From positions 8,142,501 to 8,206,500 of the forward strand of contig NZ_JAPEPO010000001.1 in the NCBI RefSeq assembly GCF_026340095.1: a DNA stretch of 64,000 bases, given 5' to 3'. The notes under the pieces are model-generated. The model was not told the DNA's origin, made no database searches, and saw only the letters and a program-made list of their open reading frames with translations. Origin of the DNA: Streptomyces sp. NBC_01446 (GTDB taxonomy: Bacteria; Actinomycetota; Actinomycetes; Streptomycetales; Streptomycetaceae). This document shows positions 17,255 to 25,894 of the stretch, piece after piece; positions within the stretch are counted from its first letter, which is position 1, and each line of letters starts with the position of its first letter. Made by a program: the position numbers and the translations under genes.

Positions 17255-18205
17255 TCATCCCTGGCCGGGCGCGATCCGGGCGGCCACGGGCAGATGGTCG
17301 CTGCCGGTCTCGGGCAGCGTACGGATATGGGTGAAGGTCGCCGAGCGGGCCATCACCTGGTCGATCCGGGCCACCGGGAACGCGGCGGGGAAGCTGAACG
17401 CGAAGCCGCGTCGCGCCGCGCTCAAGCGTGAGGTCAGCGGGGCCAACCCACGATCGCGTGCTGTTGAGGTCGCCCATGAGGATCACCGGCTTCACCTTCT
17501 CGGCAACGACCACCCGGCCCAACTTGCCCGCGCTCTCGTCGCGCCACGTGGATCCGAGACCGCTCGCCCCGACGCGGACCGACGGCAGGTGAGCGACGTA
17601 CACCGTGATCTCGCCCTGTGGAGTGTGCGCCACGGCTCGCAACCCGCGCTGCCAACTCTCCGTGATCCCGCGGGGTTTGATGTCCACCGCCCGGGACCCG
17701 GTCAGCGGATGCTGCGACCAGAGTCCGACCGTGCCCCGGACCGCGTGGTAGGGGTACTGCGGGGCCAGCGTCTTCTCGTAGACCGGCAGCGCCGCCGGGA
17801 CCGGCTCCTCCAGCGCGATGAGAGCGGGATCGGCGTCGGCCAGGGAGCGGGCGGTACCCGCCGGGTCGGCGTTCTCATCACTGACGTTGTGCTGTACCAC
17901 GACCAGGTCGTGTGCGCGCGTGCCGCCCCCGGCAACAGCAGCCCGCCGCAGAGGTACGTCCATGCCGCCACCGGCAGGAGCAGGGTCACCAACGCGATCG
18001 CGGAACGGCGCAGCAGCACCACGACCACCAGGCCGAGCCACGGCAGGAACTGCTCCAGCAGACTGCCCAGGTGCCCCACGGAGTTGGGCACGGCCCGGTG
18101 GAAGGCCACCAGCCCGGCCGTCACGACGGCGAGCCCGGCGAGCACACGCCCCCGTTTCCAGGCCGGCCGATCCCACTGCACCACGGCTTCCCCTCTGCTC
18201 GGCAT
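17255..18205 (-). pseudogene. Endonuclease/exonuclease/phosphatase-family membrane protein, multiply frameshifted
   Basis: The N-terminal frame (start 18205) has about three hydrophobic segments (VLAGLAVVTAGLVAFHRAV, LPWLGLVVVVLLRR, ALVTLLLPVAAWTYLCGGLLL). A second frame then gives the catalytic domain (DLVVVQHNVSDENADP, IALEEP, VILMGDLNST) and a third gives the end (ARIDQVMARS, GSDHLPVAARI). At least two frameshifts, near 17930 and 17455, are needed to join them. The intact ancestor would be an EEP-fold phosphoesterase of about 320 residues with a membrane-anchored N-terminus. Confidence 0.75.
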
Positions 18206-18422
18206 TGCCTCTCAGGACGAGCCGTCGGACGGATCAGGTTCCACCGTCCGCCGTTGTTGCGATCTTGTGCATGGGCTGCGAGGACACCACCGTCGATGGC
18301 GAGGACGTGCGCCGGGTCGTCTCTCTGGCCGTCGACGTCCTCGTGTCGCCCTGTCACACGCCGCCTGCCCGGACGCCTACCGGGCGCGGTATTTGCGGGA
18401 GTGCACTGAGGCGTGACTCGGT

Positions 18423-18635
18423 GTGCTCGGCTGGAGGGAGGGAGGGGCAGCGCTCATCCGCGCCGTTGTCGCTGAGCTCCACCGCCGCTCGGCAACGCGC
18501 CTGAGTATCACCCCCGAACTGCTGACCGCACCGACACCTGCCCAGCTCGTACTCGGTGAACACGGCCTGCACGAGGACGTGTTCACCGCAGCCCTCGACT
18601 GCCTCCCGTTCGGGCCGGACAAGCATGACGGCTAA
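18423..18635 (+). CDS. Short open frame of unknown function, probably a remnant, 70 aa
   Basis: A GTG-initiated frame with a preceding purine-rich region encodes MLGWREGGAALIRAVVAELH and ends LPFGPDKHDG. After its TAA the next frame continues in similar style, so it may be the first part of a broken gene with the following entry. No family is recognised. Confidence 0.3.
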   Translation: MLGWREGGAALIRAVVAELHRRSATRLSITPELLTAPTPAQLVLGEHGLHEDVFTAALDCLPFGPDKHDG

Positions 18636-18653
18636 GAGGACGTCGAGGAGTGG

Positions 18654-19295
18654 ATGGAGCGCCACCGTGCCGCATCCGATGCATGGGACAGCATGTGGTC
18701 CGGCATCCTCCAGGCGCAGAGCGGGCATCACCTCCGTCTGCTGACCTGGTCCGCGCGGAACCCCGCCGCCGATCGCGTGGTGCGCGAGCACCTGCTCGGC
18801 ACCATGCCATGGCACGTCGAACCGGCCTTGTTGGAGGAAGTCGCCGCACACGACCTGAAGCGCTTCCGGCGAGCGGTCCTCCTCACCCGGATCTCCCGGT
18901 CCTGCCGGAGCGGGCTGACGCCCGCGCAGGCACGCGAGCGCTATGCCGACGAGCTGGCGGCTGCATCCCAGGAGGAGCGGGACTACGTGGAGCGATTCCT
19001 CGACGAGGAGATGCAGCCCGGGTACCTCCAGACCTGCCTGCCGCTCCGCTGTCGCCTGGGTGGAGCGCGCAGGCAGGCAAACCTGGCGGTTCCTCCTCAA
19101 CCCCGGTGAGGCTCAGCGTCTCGGACGGCCACAGGAATGGCTGGCGTCCCAAGAACTCGTCGCCGCCCTCGGCACCCGGTTCGCGGCACCTATTTCACCC
19201 AGCGCGACCCCGAACGGGCCACCCGCCGCGCGATCAACCAGCTCAACCAACTCGGCTACACCGTCACCCTCAACCCGCTGGAGACCGCGGCCTGA
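18654..19295 (+). pseudogene. Decayed gene(s) of uncertain identity; end resembles a transposase tail
   Basis: The frame from 18654 (MERHRAASDAWDSMWSGILQ, later LTPAQARERYADELAAASQEE) runs until about 19030. The sense then passes to another frame (AVAWVERAGRQTWRFLLNPGEA) and finally to a third ending ERATRRAINQLNQLGYTVTLNP before the TGA at 19293. Thus at least two frameshifts are present. The last motif is reminiscent of the C-terminus of some IS transposases, but I cannot assign a family. Confidence 0.4.
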
Positions 19296-19400
19296 CCCTC
19301 CCCGAACCGAACGCCTGGCAGCCTCCAACGACCACCGGGCGCCAAGTCATGCCCACACCCATGCTGACCTGCTGCTATTTACGCGTCAGAGGCCGGCCTC

Positions 19401-19963
19401 TCATCCGTGAGTCGGAGGCCCTCCGTGCGTTCGGGCCTGCTGCAGCCGGGCCGCGAGCTTCCCCGGCAGGACGTCCCGGTTTGCCGGAGTGAGGTGGACG
19501 ACCTCGATGTCGGCGCGCCGCTTGAGGGCGTCGGTGAACGGATCGCGTTGCGTGTGGACCGTGGCGACGACGTCGACCTCGGTGACGAACAGCGCCTCGA
19601 CCGCGTGCCGGAACGCCGTGCACGCCAAGTTCCATCCGCCCCAGCTCGTCGATGAGCACCAGCCGCCCTGTTGCTGTCGACCGAAGCGACGGCAGCGCCA
19701 GTCGATCCATGACACCAGGGTCGACGCCGTATCTCCCTACCCGTGGCGGACCGGGCAGGTCAACATGGGCGAGCACTTCCCGTCCGCCAGCCAGGGTCTC
19801 CAGGGCGAAACCGACGCGGGCGCCGGATTGCCGGATCTCCTCCGTGGTGAAGCCGGTGGCCGAGTGGGTAGGCAGCAGCGCGGCCAGCCGACGCAGGGCG
19901 GTCGTCTTGCCCGCGCCAGGCGACCCTTGAGCAGGATCCTTGTGGGCACACTGCCATCTTCAC
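19401..19963 (-). pseudogene. Nucleoside-triphosphatase THEP1-like gene with frameshifts
   Basis: Reading the minus strand across two frameshifts gives the P-loop LLKGRPGAGKTTALRRLAAL, then TGFTTEEIRQSGARVGFALET, LVLIDELGRMEL and VVATVHTQRDPF, the pattern of THEP1/NTPase_1 proteins of about 180 residues. One C is missing in the P-loop region near 19918, and a second shift lies near 19630. The gene is therefore inactive unless these are sequencing errors. Confidence 0.65.
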
Positions 19964-20056
19964 CCCCGCTTCCGGGGGGCGGGTGGACTCGGCCGAGCGG
20001 GGGTTTTGGGGGTGTGGACCGGTGGCGGTGCCGCCGTTGCGGGTATGGCGGCGCGC

Positions 20057-20509
20057 ATGAGCGGAATTGAACTCAGCAGCACCGCCTTCGACGACGAATC
20101 GGTGATCCCTCGTCGGTACAGCGGGGAGGGCGAGAACATCTCACCACCCCTGACCTGGTCGGGGGTGCCGCACGAGGCCACAGAGCTGGTGCTCCTGTGC
20201 GAGGACCCGGACGCGCCGGGGACGACCTTCCTGCACTGGCTGGTGACCGGCATCGATCCGGAGACCACGGGGGCGGCGGAGGGCCAGAAGCCCCAGGCGG
20301 GTCTGCCGTGGCCCAACGACTTCGGCCGCGTGGGCTGGGGAGGGCCGATGCCTCCACCGGGGCACGGGCCGCATCGCTATGTCTTCCGCCTGTACGCCCT
20401 GTCCGAGCCGCTGCCGCTGCACGATCACCCGGGCGTCGAGGACGTGCACCGTGCCCTGAAGGGCAGGGAGCTGGCCTCCGGCACCCTGGTCGGGACCTAT
20501 CAGCGCTGA
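20057..20509 (+). CDS. YbhB/YbcL-type phosphatidylethanolamine-binding (Raf kinase inhibitor-like) protein, 150 aa
   Basis: The PEBP signature is clear: ISPPLTWSGVP, LLCEDPDAPGTTFLHWLVTGI with the conserved DPDAP and H, and PPPGHGPHRYVFRLYALSEPL. Length matches bacterial YbhB-type proteins, which are small cytoplasmic proteins of uncertain function. ATG 20057 is chosen from the family start (MSGIELSSTAF); an in-frame ATG at 20045 would add four residues. It is convergent with the PCMT gene, 17 bp apart, and is intact within a region of decaying genes. Confidence 0.88.
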   Translation: MSGIELSSTAFDDESVIPRRYSGEGENISPPLTWSGVPHEATELVLLCEDPDAPGTTFLHWLVTGIDPETTGAAEGQKPQAGLPWPNDFGRVGWGGPMPPPGHGPHRYVFRLYALSEPLPLHDHPGVEDVHRALKGRELASGTLVGTYQR

Positions 20510-20526
20510 GCGCGTCACAGCTGGTC

Positions 20527-21159
20527 TTAGCCCTGGGCGCCGTACAGCCGGACGAACCGGGCCGCGGTGACCATCCTGCGGTGCACCAGGTTGTGGGCCC
20601 GCCGCTCGTACAGCTCGACGCGCTCCAGCCCGCCCTGCCCGATCGGCTGGACGAGCCGGCCACCGGTGCGGAGCTGATCCACGAGCGGCTCAGGCACTCG
20701 CGGGAAGGCCGCGCAGACGATGACGGCGTCGTACGGGGCACGGGTCGGCATGCCGAGGGTCCCGTCGCCGAGTACGACGTCGGCATTGCCGATGCCCTGC
20801 CCGGCCAGCCGCAGGCGGGCCTGGTCGACCAGGTCGGGCCAGCGCTCGACGCTGACGACGTACGCGGCCAAGCGAGCCAGCAGCGCGGTCTGCCAGCCGT
20901 AGCCGGTCCCGACCTCCAGGACTTGTTCGTCTCCGGTGAGGCCGAGAGCAGAGACCATCATGGCGATCAGCGAGGGCTGGGTGGTCACCTGCCCGTGGGG
21001 GAGCGGAACGGGCGTGTCCCGGTACGCGGATGCCACCTCGTCCGCGGGGACGAATTCCGTCCGGGGGACGCTCCGTACGGCCTCTAGGAGACGGACGTCG
21101 GTCACGCCCACGGCGAGGGCCGCGCGGACCAGGTCCTCGGGGCTCCCTTCATGAACCAT
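20527..21159 (-). CDS. Protein-L-isoaspartate O-methyltransferase-like protein, 210 aa
   Basis: The PCMT pattern is visible: an N-terminal region ending YRDTPVPLPHGQVTTQPSLIAMMV (the isoaspartyl-binding TxSxP-like segment), SAM motif VLEVGTGYGWQTALLARL, YVVSVERWPDLVDQA, and post-motif VLGDGTLG and APYDAVIVCAAFPRVP. The enzyme methylates isoaspartyl residues for repair or, in some gene clusters, modifies peptides. ATG 21159 (MVHEGSPEDLV) fits the family. The start overlaps by 11 bp the end of a 38-codon reading frame that ends SNGS, an Asn-Gly pair prone to isoaspartate formation. Whether that is meaningful is uncertain. Confidence 0.85.
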   Translation of the reverse strand: MVHEGSPEDLVRAALAVGVTDVRLLEAVRSVPRTEFVPADEVASAYRDTPVPLPHGQVTTQPSLIAMMVSALGLTGDEQVLEVGTGYGWQTALLARLAAYVVSVERWPDLVDQARLRLAGQGIGNADVVLGDGTLGMPTRAPYDAVIVCAAFPRVPEPLVDQLRTGGRLVQPIGQGGLERVELYERRAHNLVHRRMVTAARFVRLYGAQG

Positions 21160-21265
21160 TGGACCGCGGCGCCGCGGCGGTGGCACCGGTGGCCCCGCTC
21201 GTGGTGCGCTCCAGAAGCCGCGCGGAGTGATCGTGCTTGCCGCCCGACGTCGCCTCGTTACTCAC
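21149..21265 (-). CDS. Short frame overlapping the PCMT start, 38 aa; peptide gene or FdhA remnant
   Basis: GTG at 21265 is preceded by GGGAAGG, and the frame ends at 21149, 11 bp inside the PCMT gene. Third codon positions are strongly G/C. The peptide is rich in Thr, Ser, Gly and Ala and ends PRSNGS. It could be a small translationally coupled peptide. Equally, because the frame before it is an FdhA/YdeP remnant and the residues NEATSGG can be lined up with the FdhA region that follows, it may be simply the decayed continuation of that gene. I cannot decide between these. Confidence 0.35.
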   Translation of the reverse strand: MSNEATSGGKHDHSARLLERTTSGATGATAAAPRSNGS

Positions 21266-21507
21266 GTGCTTGCTGCCTTCCCACAGTCCCCGTTGCGGTG
21301 CCGGTGAGCGCGGTCCGTTTCCGGCCGGGCGCAACCCGGGCAGCCGAAGGAGTACCGCAGCGGGTTGGCCACCGCTGGCACGCCCACCGCCCAGGTCCTC
21401 GGCGAGGTGATCGCAACGTCCGTCTCCTCCGCGCCGCTCCTGCTCCTGCCCACGCGCCCCGTCCGCCGCTCGTACGCCGCGCTGCCGCTCCAGCCCAGTG
21501 TCGGCAT
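21262..21507 (-). pseudogene. FdhA/YdeP-type molybdopterin oxidoreductase, N-terminal remnant with internal deletion
   Basis: The 81-residue frame contains SPRTWAVGVPAVANPLRYS followed directly by CPGCARPE and HRHRNGDCGKA. In full-length FdhA/YdeP alpha subunits these two blocks (TPRTWAAGVPAV-type and FDCPGCAWPEP-type) are separated by a longer spacer, so an internal piece has been lost along with some 650 downstream codons. The Cys motif binds the iron-sulfur cluster in the family. Non-functional. Confidence 0.6.
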
Positions 21508-21583
21508 GTTCCGCGCGCGGCGCGATCCGGGGCGGTCGGTTGCAAGGGGCGACCCGTGATCCGGGAGGCGCAGCGCATCGGCG

Positions 21584-22681
21584 TCAGGACGGGGTCCCCA
21601 GGTCGGTGTACCGCAGCAGGGCGCCCACACCCTCGTACAGTCTCAGCTCGCTCTCCGGCACGACGACCAGTTCGGCACCGGTGCCGACGAGGGCCCGGAC
21701 GAGGGCCACGTCGGCCGGTTCCTCGCGCGGGGCCCGCACACCGAAGGTCATCAGCTCTGCCTCGGTCAGGGCGAGCTGAGTGGGCTGGGGGCCCGCCCAG
21801 AGCCGCAGCGAAGAGCCTGGCGGTCGGTTCAGCAGAAGTGCCGCGACCTGGGCACGCTGGAGGGCGGCGACGGTGGCGGCCAGCCCGTGCGTCATGGGTC
21901 CGTCCAGAGCACGCCGGCCGATGAAGGTGTCCACGAGTTCCCGGTCGTGCGCGGCCATGCGACCGCGGAAGACGCCGTCGAGCTGCGGCTCCAACAGAGC
22001 GCGTCCGGTGTCGGTGGGGGTCCGGCCGCCCACGCGTACGACCTTGTCCCGCAGGGTGTGCGGCAGGCGGCGGATCAGTACGTTGCACGCCCACTCGTCC
22101 CCGCCCACCACGACGGCGTCGGCATGGGCGCGCCGCGCCCGTTCGTCCAGCCGGTGGCCGAGCCGGAGCGAGACGCGGTGCCAGGTAGCCACCGCGACCC
22201 TGCGGTGCAGCCGCTCACCCGGGGTGACGGTGGACGAGGGCCAGGTGCCGGTCTGCGCCTCCAGAGTTACCCAGCCGTGGGTCTCGGCGGTCGGAAGGCC
22301 GCCGTAGTGGACGACTACGGCCATGTACGGGATCTCCGGGAGGTGCTGGGTGACCAGGGGCATTGTGTCCGGCAGGGTGCTGTAGCGCGCGGAGTCGTGC
22401 TCGGGCGGCCTGGGCAGCTCCCCGTCCAGGACGAGCGTGTCGTGGGCGGCGAAGATGGCCTGCCCGTGCACCCCTGGCACCTCAGTGTCGGCTCCGACCA
22501 CCTCCTCCAGTACGTTGAGCAGCGCCCGCTCCGAGCCCTGCCGGGACAGACTTTCGCGCAGCCGCCTCCAGCGCAGCGCGATCGCCTGCTCGGGATGCTC
22601 GACGTTTCGGGAGGTGTCCAGGTACACGGAGGCGAACGGGCCCGGCTCCGCGTAGAGAGGTTCAAGGAACGACAACCTCAT
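21584..22681 (-). CDS. Rv2629-like / baeRF2-domain protein (Vms1-eRF1 superfamily), 365 aa
   Basis: The sequence starts MRLSFLEPLYAEPGPFASVYLDTSR, the characteristic opening of actinobacterial Rv2629-type proteins. It contains the release-factor-like region with HADAVVVGGDEWACNVLIRRLP and, near the end, a subunit-like segment in which VAALLLNRPPGSSLRLWAG is followed by ADVALVRALVGTGAELVVVPE. This superfamily is related to eRF1 and Vms1 and is proposed to act on ribosome-associated peptidyl-tRNA; that assignment is known only at the fold level. ATG 22681 is supported by the conserved start. Monocistronic. Confidence 0.75.
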   Translation of the reverse strand: MRLSFLEPLYAEPGPFASVYLDTSRNVEHPEQAIALRWRRLRESLSRQGSERALLNVLEEVVGADTEVPGVHGQAIFAAHDTLVLDGELPRPPEHDSARYSTLPDTMPLVTQHLPEIPYMAVVVHYGGLPTAETHGWVTLEAQTGTWPSSTVTPGERLHRRVAVATWHRVSLRLGHRLDERARRAHADAVVVGGDEWACNVLIRRLPHTLRDKVVRVGGRTPTDTGRALLEPQLDGVFRGRMAAHDRELVDTFIGRRALDGPMTHGLAATVAALQRAQVAALLLNRPPGSSLRLWAGPQPTQLALTEAELMTFGVRAPREEPADVALVRALVGTGAELVVVPESELRLYEGVGALLRYTDLGTPS

Positions 22682-23073
22682 CGCCACTCCTCGTCGATGG
22701 TCTCCCCTCCTTTGATGATGCGCGCCCCGGGGGGATGGAGCTCGACGAGCGCAAAGCGGTGCGGAATGCCGGGCGGTCAGGCGCCGGCAGAAGCCGGCCC
22801 ATCGTGAGCATGGTGGCGGGGACCAGGCCGTCAAGCATCGCGGAGCCGCGGGCCAGGACGGCAGGCCGCTGAGCAGCCGAGTTCGGTAGCCGGATGAAGG
22901 TGCGCTCTGCGCGGGAGTACCAGATCGTGGTGGTGGGGGTCGCCTTGCCTCACGTGCATACCTGTTTGTGGGCCGTATTCGACAGACCGAGCGGCGCGCT
23001 CGTGAGGTGCGGAACCAGCAGGGCCCAACCATCCGGAGGCATCGGGTTGTCTTTGCGGTGGCGCGCGGCCAAT
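22682..23073. other. Stretch without a recognisable gene between the baeRF2 gene and an MFS remnant
   Basis: Open frames pass through on both strands, but their peptides show no family pattern and are continuous with out-of-frame neighbours. The first part should contain the promoter of the baeRF2-domain gene. Confidence 0.35.
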
Positions 23074-23415
23074 TGTGTTTTGGCCTTCGCCGTGATGGGG
23101 CTGCTCGGCCCGGGCGTCGGAACCTTCTCCGCCGCCATGCCGGCCGAGATCCTCGCCGTCACGCCGAAAGAAGAGACCTCGAGCGCGATGAGCTTCAACC
23201 AAGTCGTCCGCAGCGTGGGATTCTGTCTCGGCAGCGCACTCGGCGGCCTGGTGACTGCCGCCCATACCGGTACGACAACGGCCTTCCCCGCAGAATCCGG
23301 ATACACCACAGCGGCCTGGACTGGAGCCGCGTCAATGGCTGTGACCGTGGCGATCGGCCTGCTCCTGCGGCGCGCCGGGCGCGAAGCCTGCGGTGACGTT
23401 CCGGACGAGCAGTGA
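23074..23415 (+). pseudogene. MFS transporter C-terminal remnant
   Basis: The frame contains MGLLGPGVGTFSAAMPAEILAV, then SSAMSFNQVVRSVGFCLGSALGGLV and a last hydrophobic segment WTGAASMAVTVAIGLLLRRAG. These match the final three to four helices of a DHA-type major facilitator. The first two thirds of such a transporter (about 300 residues) are absent, and the upstream sequence in frame is unrelated. Confidence 0.6.
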
Positions 23416-23431
23416 CCGAAGTGGTGGACCG

Positions 23432-23818
23432 GTGAACGTCATCTTCGTCGACCGGGCCGCGGGCCCCGACGGCCTCCTCACCGTCCTGGAGGCGTGTGGT
23501 GGCCTGATGGCGTCCGTCCTGCGCACGACCCCGTCGACCACCGTTTCCTACCACGTCTTCGGACCCTCGGACCCGGAGGGCTTTGCGGCGATGGCCGTGG
23601 TCGAGACGCTCGTGCACACCCACGACATCGCTCAGGGACTGAACCGGCAGTGGTCGCCGCCGAGGGAGTTGTGCCTGCGCGTCCTGCGGAAGCTCTTCCC
23701 TCACGTCACCGTCCGCGGCGACGCCTGGCACAACCTGCTGTGGGCGACCGGACGCACCGCACTGCCCGATCGCCCACGACTCACCGAGTGGCGCTGGTAC
23801 GGGACGCGGAGCGAGTAG
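23432..23818 (+). pseudogene. Maleylpyruvate-isomerase/DinB-fold protein, apparently N-terminally truncated
   Basis: Residues VVETLVHTHDIAQGLNRQW and AWHNLLWATGRTALPDRP fit the C-terminal half of mycothiol-dependent maleylpyruvate-isomerase-type proteins (TIGR03083 style), where the His residues help bind the metal. The usual N-terminal helix with the first metal-binding His is missing. The frame overlaps or abuts the end of the MFS remnant, so this looks like a fusion scar rather than a complete gene. Confidence 0.5.
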
Positions 23819-23852
23819 TCCTCGCGTCGACACGCTCGCGTCCCGGCACCGC

Positions 23853-24947
23853 TCACAACCGTGTCGCGGTCCCGCACTCCATATCGTCGGCGGCCTGCAT
23901 GCGCGCGTCCATCGACGTACTCCGGTCGTACGGGTCGACCTCGGGGCCGGCTCCCGAGCCGGATGCCGTACGCGCGGACCGGAACTCCGGGACGTAGAAA
24001 CCGGTGTCGTTGTCACAGCCGCCGTTGGCGGTGTCCGACTTGTAGGAGACGAGGGAGAACGTCCCCGGCTCGATGATCACCTTCGCCGGATCGTCCCAGC
24101 TCATCACCACCTCACGGCGCACGATCGTGCGGGCGACCTCGTCCCTTCCCTCCGTGGCGTGCGCGACCGGGTAGACGTAGGTGACGTCGGTGCTCACCTC
24201 GACCGCACCGCGCTTGCCCTCCCGGTACGTGATCCGCCCGCGCGTCTTGACCACGTCCCCGACGAGACGCACCTTCTCCGTCGCGAAGCGGCTGAACAGT
24301 CGCAGAGGATCGGCGTCCTTGCTCGGTGCGCGGAACGCGGTCGCCAGGTAGTCCTGGACGTCCTTCTGCTTCGGATTGATCAACGCGATCGCCTTCTCGG
24401 GCGGCTGTCCGAGCAGCACTCCGGAATCCAGATTGGACGCGGCAAGAAAGTCCCGGGACCTGTCGAGCGTCTGCGAGACCTGAGCCTTGCTCATCCAGCC
24501 GGTCGCCCGGGCCTCGGGGACGGTGATCCCCGCCGTTCCGTCACCCCATTGCGCCGCCGGCGATCCCCTGAACGGTTGCTGGAGGGTGGGCTGTTGGGCC
24601 GCCGACTCTGTCGCGGGCGGCTGGTCGGGACGTTCCGACTCCGCGGCGAGCGGGGTGTCGCCACCTCCACCGTCGAACCAGTCGGTCACGCGCCCGGGAT
24701 CCAGCGCCACGAACAGCGTGCCCGCGGCGAGGATCAGGCCGGCCACATACCAGCCCTTGCCGCGCCGCTGCCGGGCCGGCTGGTGAGTCCGCCACCCCTC
24801 GGGCCGGCCGGTCTCCTCGCGCAGCCGTCGCGTCACCATCCGGGCCCTGGCCGACGGTTCCTCGGGCGCACCCTGAGTTCCGGCCTCGGCCTCCCTCTGG
24901 AATCGCTCCCATTCCTCGTCCGATATGGACGCCCCACTCTTGCTCAC
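23853..24947 (-). CDS. Actinobacterial protein of unknown function with one membrane helix, 364 aa
   Basis: GTG 24947 gives a cytoplasmic acidic/basic N-terminus (SISDEEWERFQREAEAGT), a single membrane helix at about residues 66-83 (WYVAGLILAAGTLFVAL), a Pro/Gln/Thr-rich linker (about 85-140) and an extracytoplasmic domain of about 220 residues. The domain contains WMSKAQVSQTLDRSRDFLAASNL and ALINPKQKDVQDYLA. The layout is that of membrane-anchored Streptomyces proteins found in many genomes without assigned function. Coding bias is strong throughout and the gene is intact. Confidence 0.7.
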   Translation of the reverse strand: MSKSGASISDEEWERFQREAEAGTQGAPEEPSARARMVTRRLREETGRPEGWRTHQPARQRRGKGWYVAGLILAAGTLFVALDPGRVTDWFDGGGGDTPLAAESERPDQPPATESAAQQPTLQQPFRGSPAAQWGDGTAGITVPEARATGWMSKAQVSQTLDRSRDFLAASNLDSGVLLGQPPEKAIALINPKQKDVQDYLATAFRAPSKDADPLRLFSRFATEKVRLVGDVVKTRGRITYREGKRGAVEVSTDVTYVYPVAHATEGRDEVARTIVRREVVMSWDDPAKVIIEPGTFSLVSYKSDTANGGCDNDTGFYVPEFRSARTASGSGAGPEVDPYDRSTSMDARMQAADDMECGTATRL

Positions 24948-25121
24948 GAACTGCTCCCCGCCCCTTCCACGGCACTTGACGTGGTGCTCCACCTTCACCG
25001 CGTCGAGTCGGCCGAGGGCATGGTTGTCGCCTCGGCGTCGCTGATCCTAAACCGTGTGCACGTGGGGCGGGGTGCCTCGACGTACCGGTGCCGAGCCGTA
25101 GCCCGGCACCGGTCGCGGTCG

Positions 25122-25450
25122 CTACGGGCGTGGCTGCTGCTGGGTGACGCAGTGGATGCCGCCCCCGCCCGCTCCGAGGCTGTCGATGTCGAGCTGCTCG
25201 ACGGTGCGGCCCGGGAACAGCCGCTGGAGGGCCGCCTTGGCCCCGGCGTCCGCGCGGGTGTCACCGAACTGGGCCGAGATCACGGCACCGTTGCACACGT
25301 AGTAATTGGCGTACACGGCGACGAAGTTGACGTCACTCGACCGGATGCGGGAGTAGTCCGGGCCCTGGAGCTTGGTGACCGCCATCGGGGTGCCGTCGGC
25401 GTCGGTGGACGTGGAGAGGGTCTGGTACTGCCGGCGGGAGTCCTTCGACG
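25122..25450 (-). pseudogene. Agmatine deiminase (peptidylarginine deiminase family), C-terminal remnant
   Basis: The peptide contains FVAVYANYYVCNGAVISAQFGDTRADA and ends LDIDSLGAGGGGIHCVTQQQP. This is the C-terminal third of agmatine deiminase, including the catalytic Cys in GGGGIHCVTQQ. The preceding 250 or so residues are missing, and upstream sequence in frame is unrelated. It would have converted agmatine to N-carbamoylputrescine. Confidence 0.75.
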
Positions 25451-25797
25451 ATCGACACCATCGCGGGTGGCGGCGGAATCCACTGCTCGACCCACGACCA
25501 GCCGGGCAAGCCGGCCGCGTAACCCCACCCCATGCACGGGGCCGCCAGGTCAGGGACGAGCCGTCGCATGCCGGGCGGCAGACGTCGGGTCGTTCCCTGC
25601 CTGGCGGCTTCGGCGGCTTTGGCGGGTCGGGCCACTCTGGCAGCTCTCGCGCGCGCCTCCGTCGTCGCGGTCCGTGAGTGACCGTCGTCCTGGCGGGTGT
25701 CAGGGCGAGGCGCCCGTCGGGCGTCCGGCCGCCTCCTGAACATGGCGTATCGACGGTGCGGCTGCCGTTGTACCGCCGACGTCTTTCCGGTGAACCC
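25451..25797. other. Unassigned stretch upstream of the agmatine deiminase remnant
   Basis: Minus-strand frames here contain WGYAAGLPGWSWVEQWIPPPP, but no start-to-stop unit with a recognisable family. It may be the scar of the deletion that removed most of the agmatine deiminase gene. Confidence 0.3.
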
Positions 25798-25860
25798 TTG
25801 ACGTCTCGCGACCCTCCGCTATTAGATCTCCTCTATTGGGCGTGCGACCAATAGGGTCGC
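25798..25860 (+). promoter_or_regulatory. Promoter and nested inverted repeats upstream of the cytosine-permease-like gene
   Basis: TTGACG (25798-25803) and TATTAG (25820-25825) are spaced 16 bp, resembling a housekeeping promoter. Just downstream lies a perfect inverted repeat CTATTGG/CCAATAG (25833-25839 with 25848-25854), and an outer pair GCGACCCT/AGGGTCGC (25808-25815 with 25853-25860) spans the -10 region. These look like operator sites for an unidentified regulator. Confidence 0.5.
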
Positions 25861-25894
25861 TCGGTCATGCCGTGACGCTTCAAGGGAGGACGCG

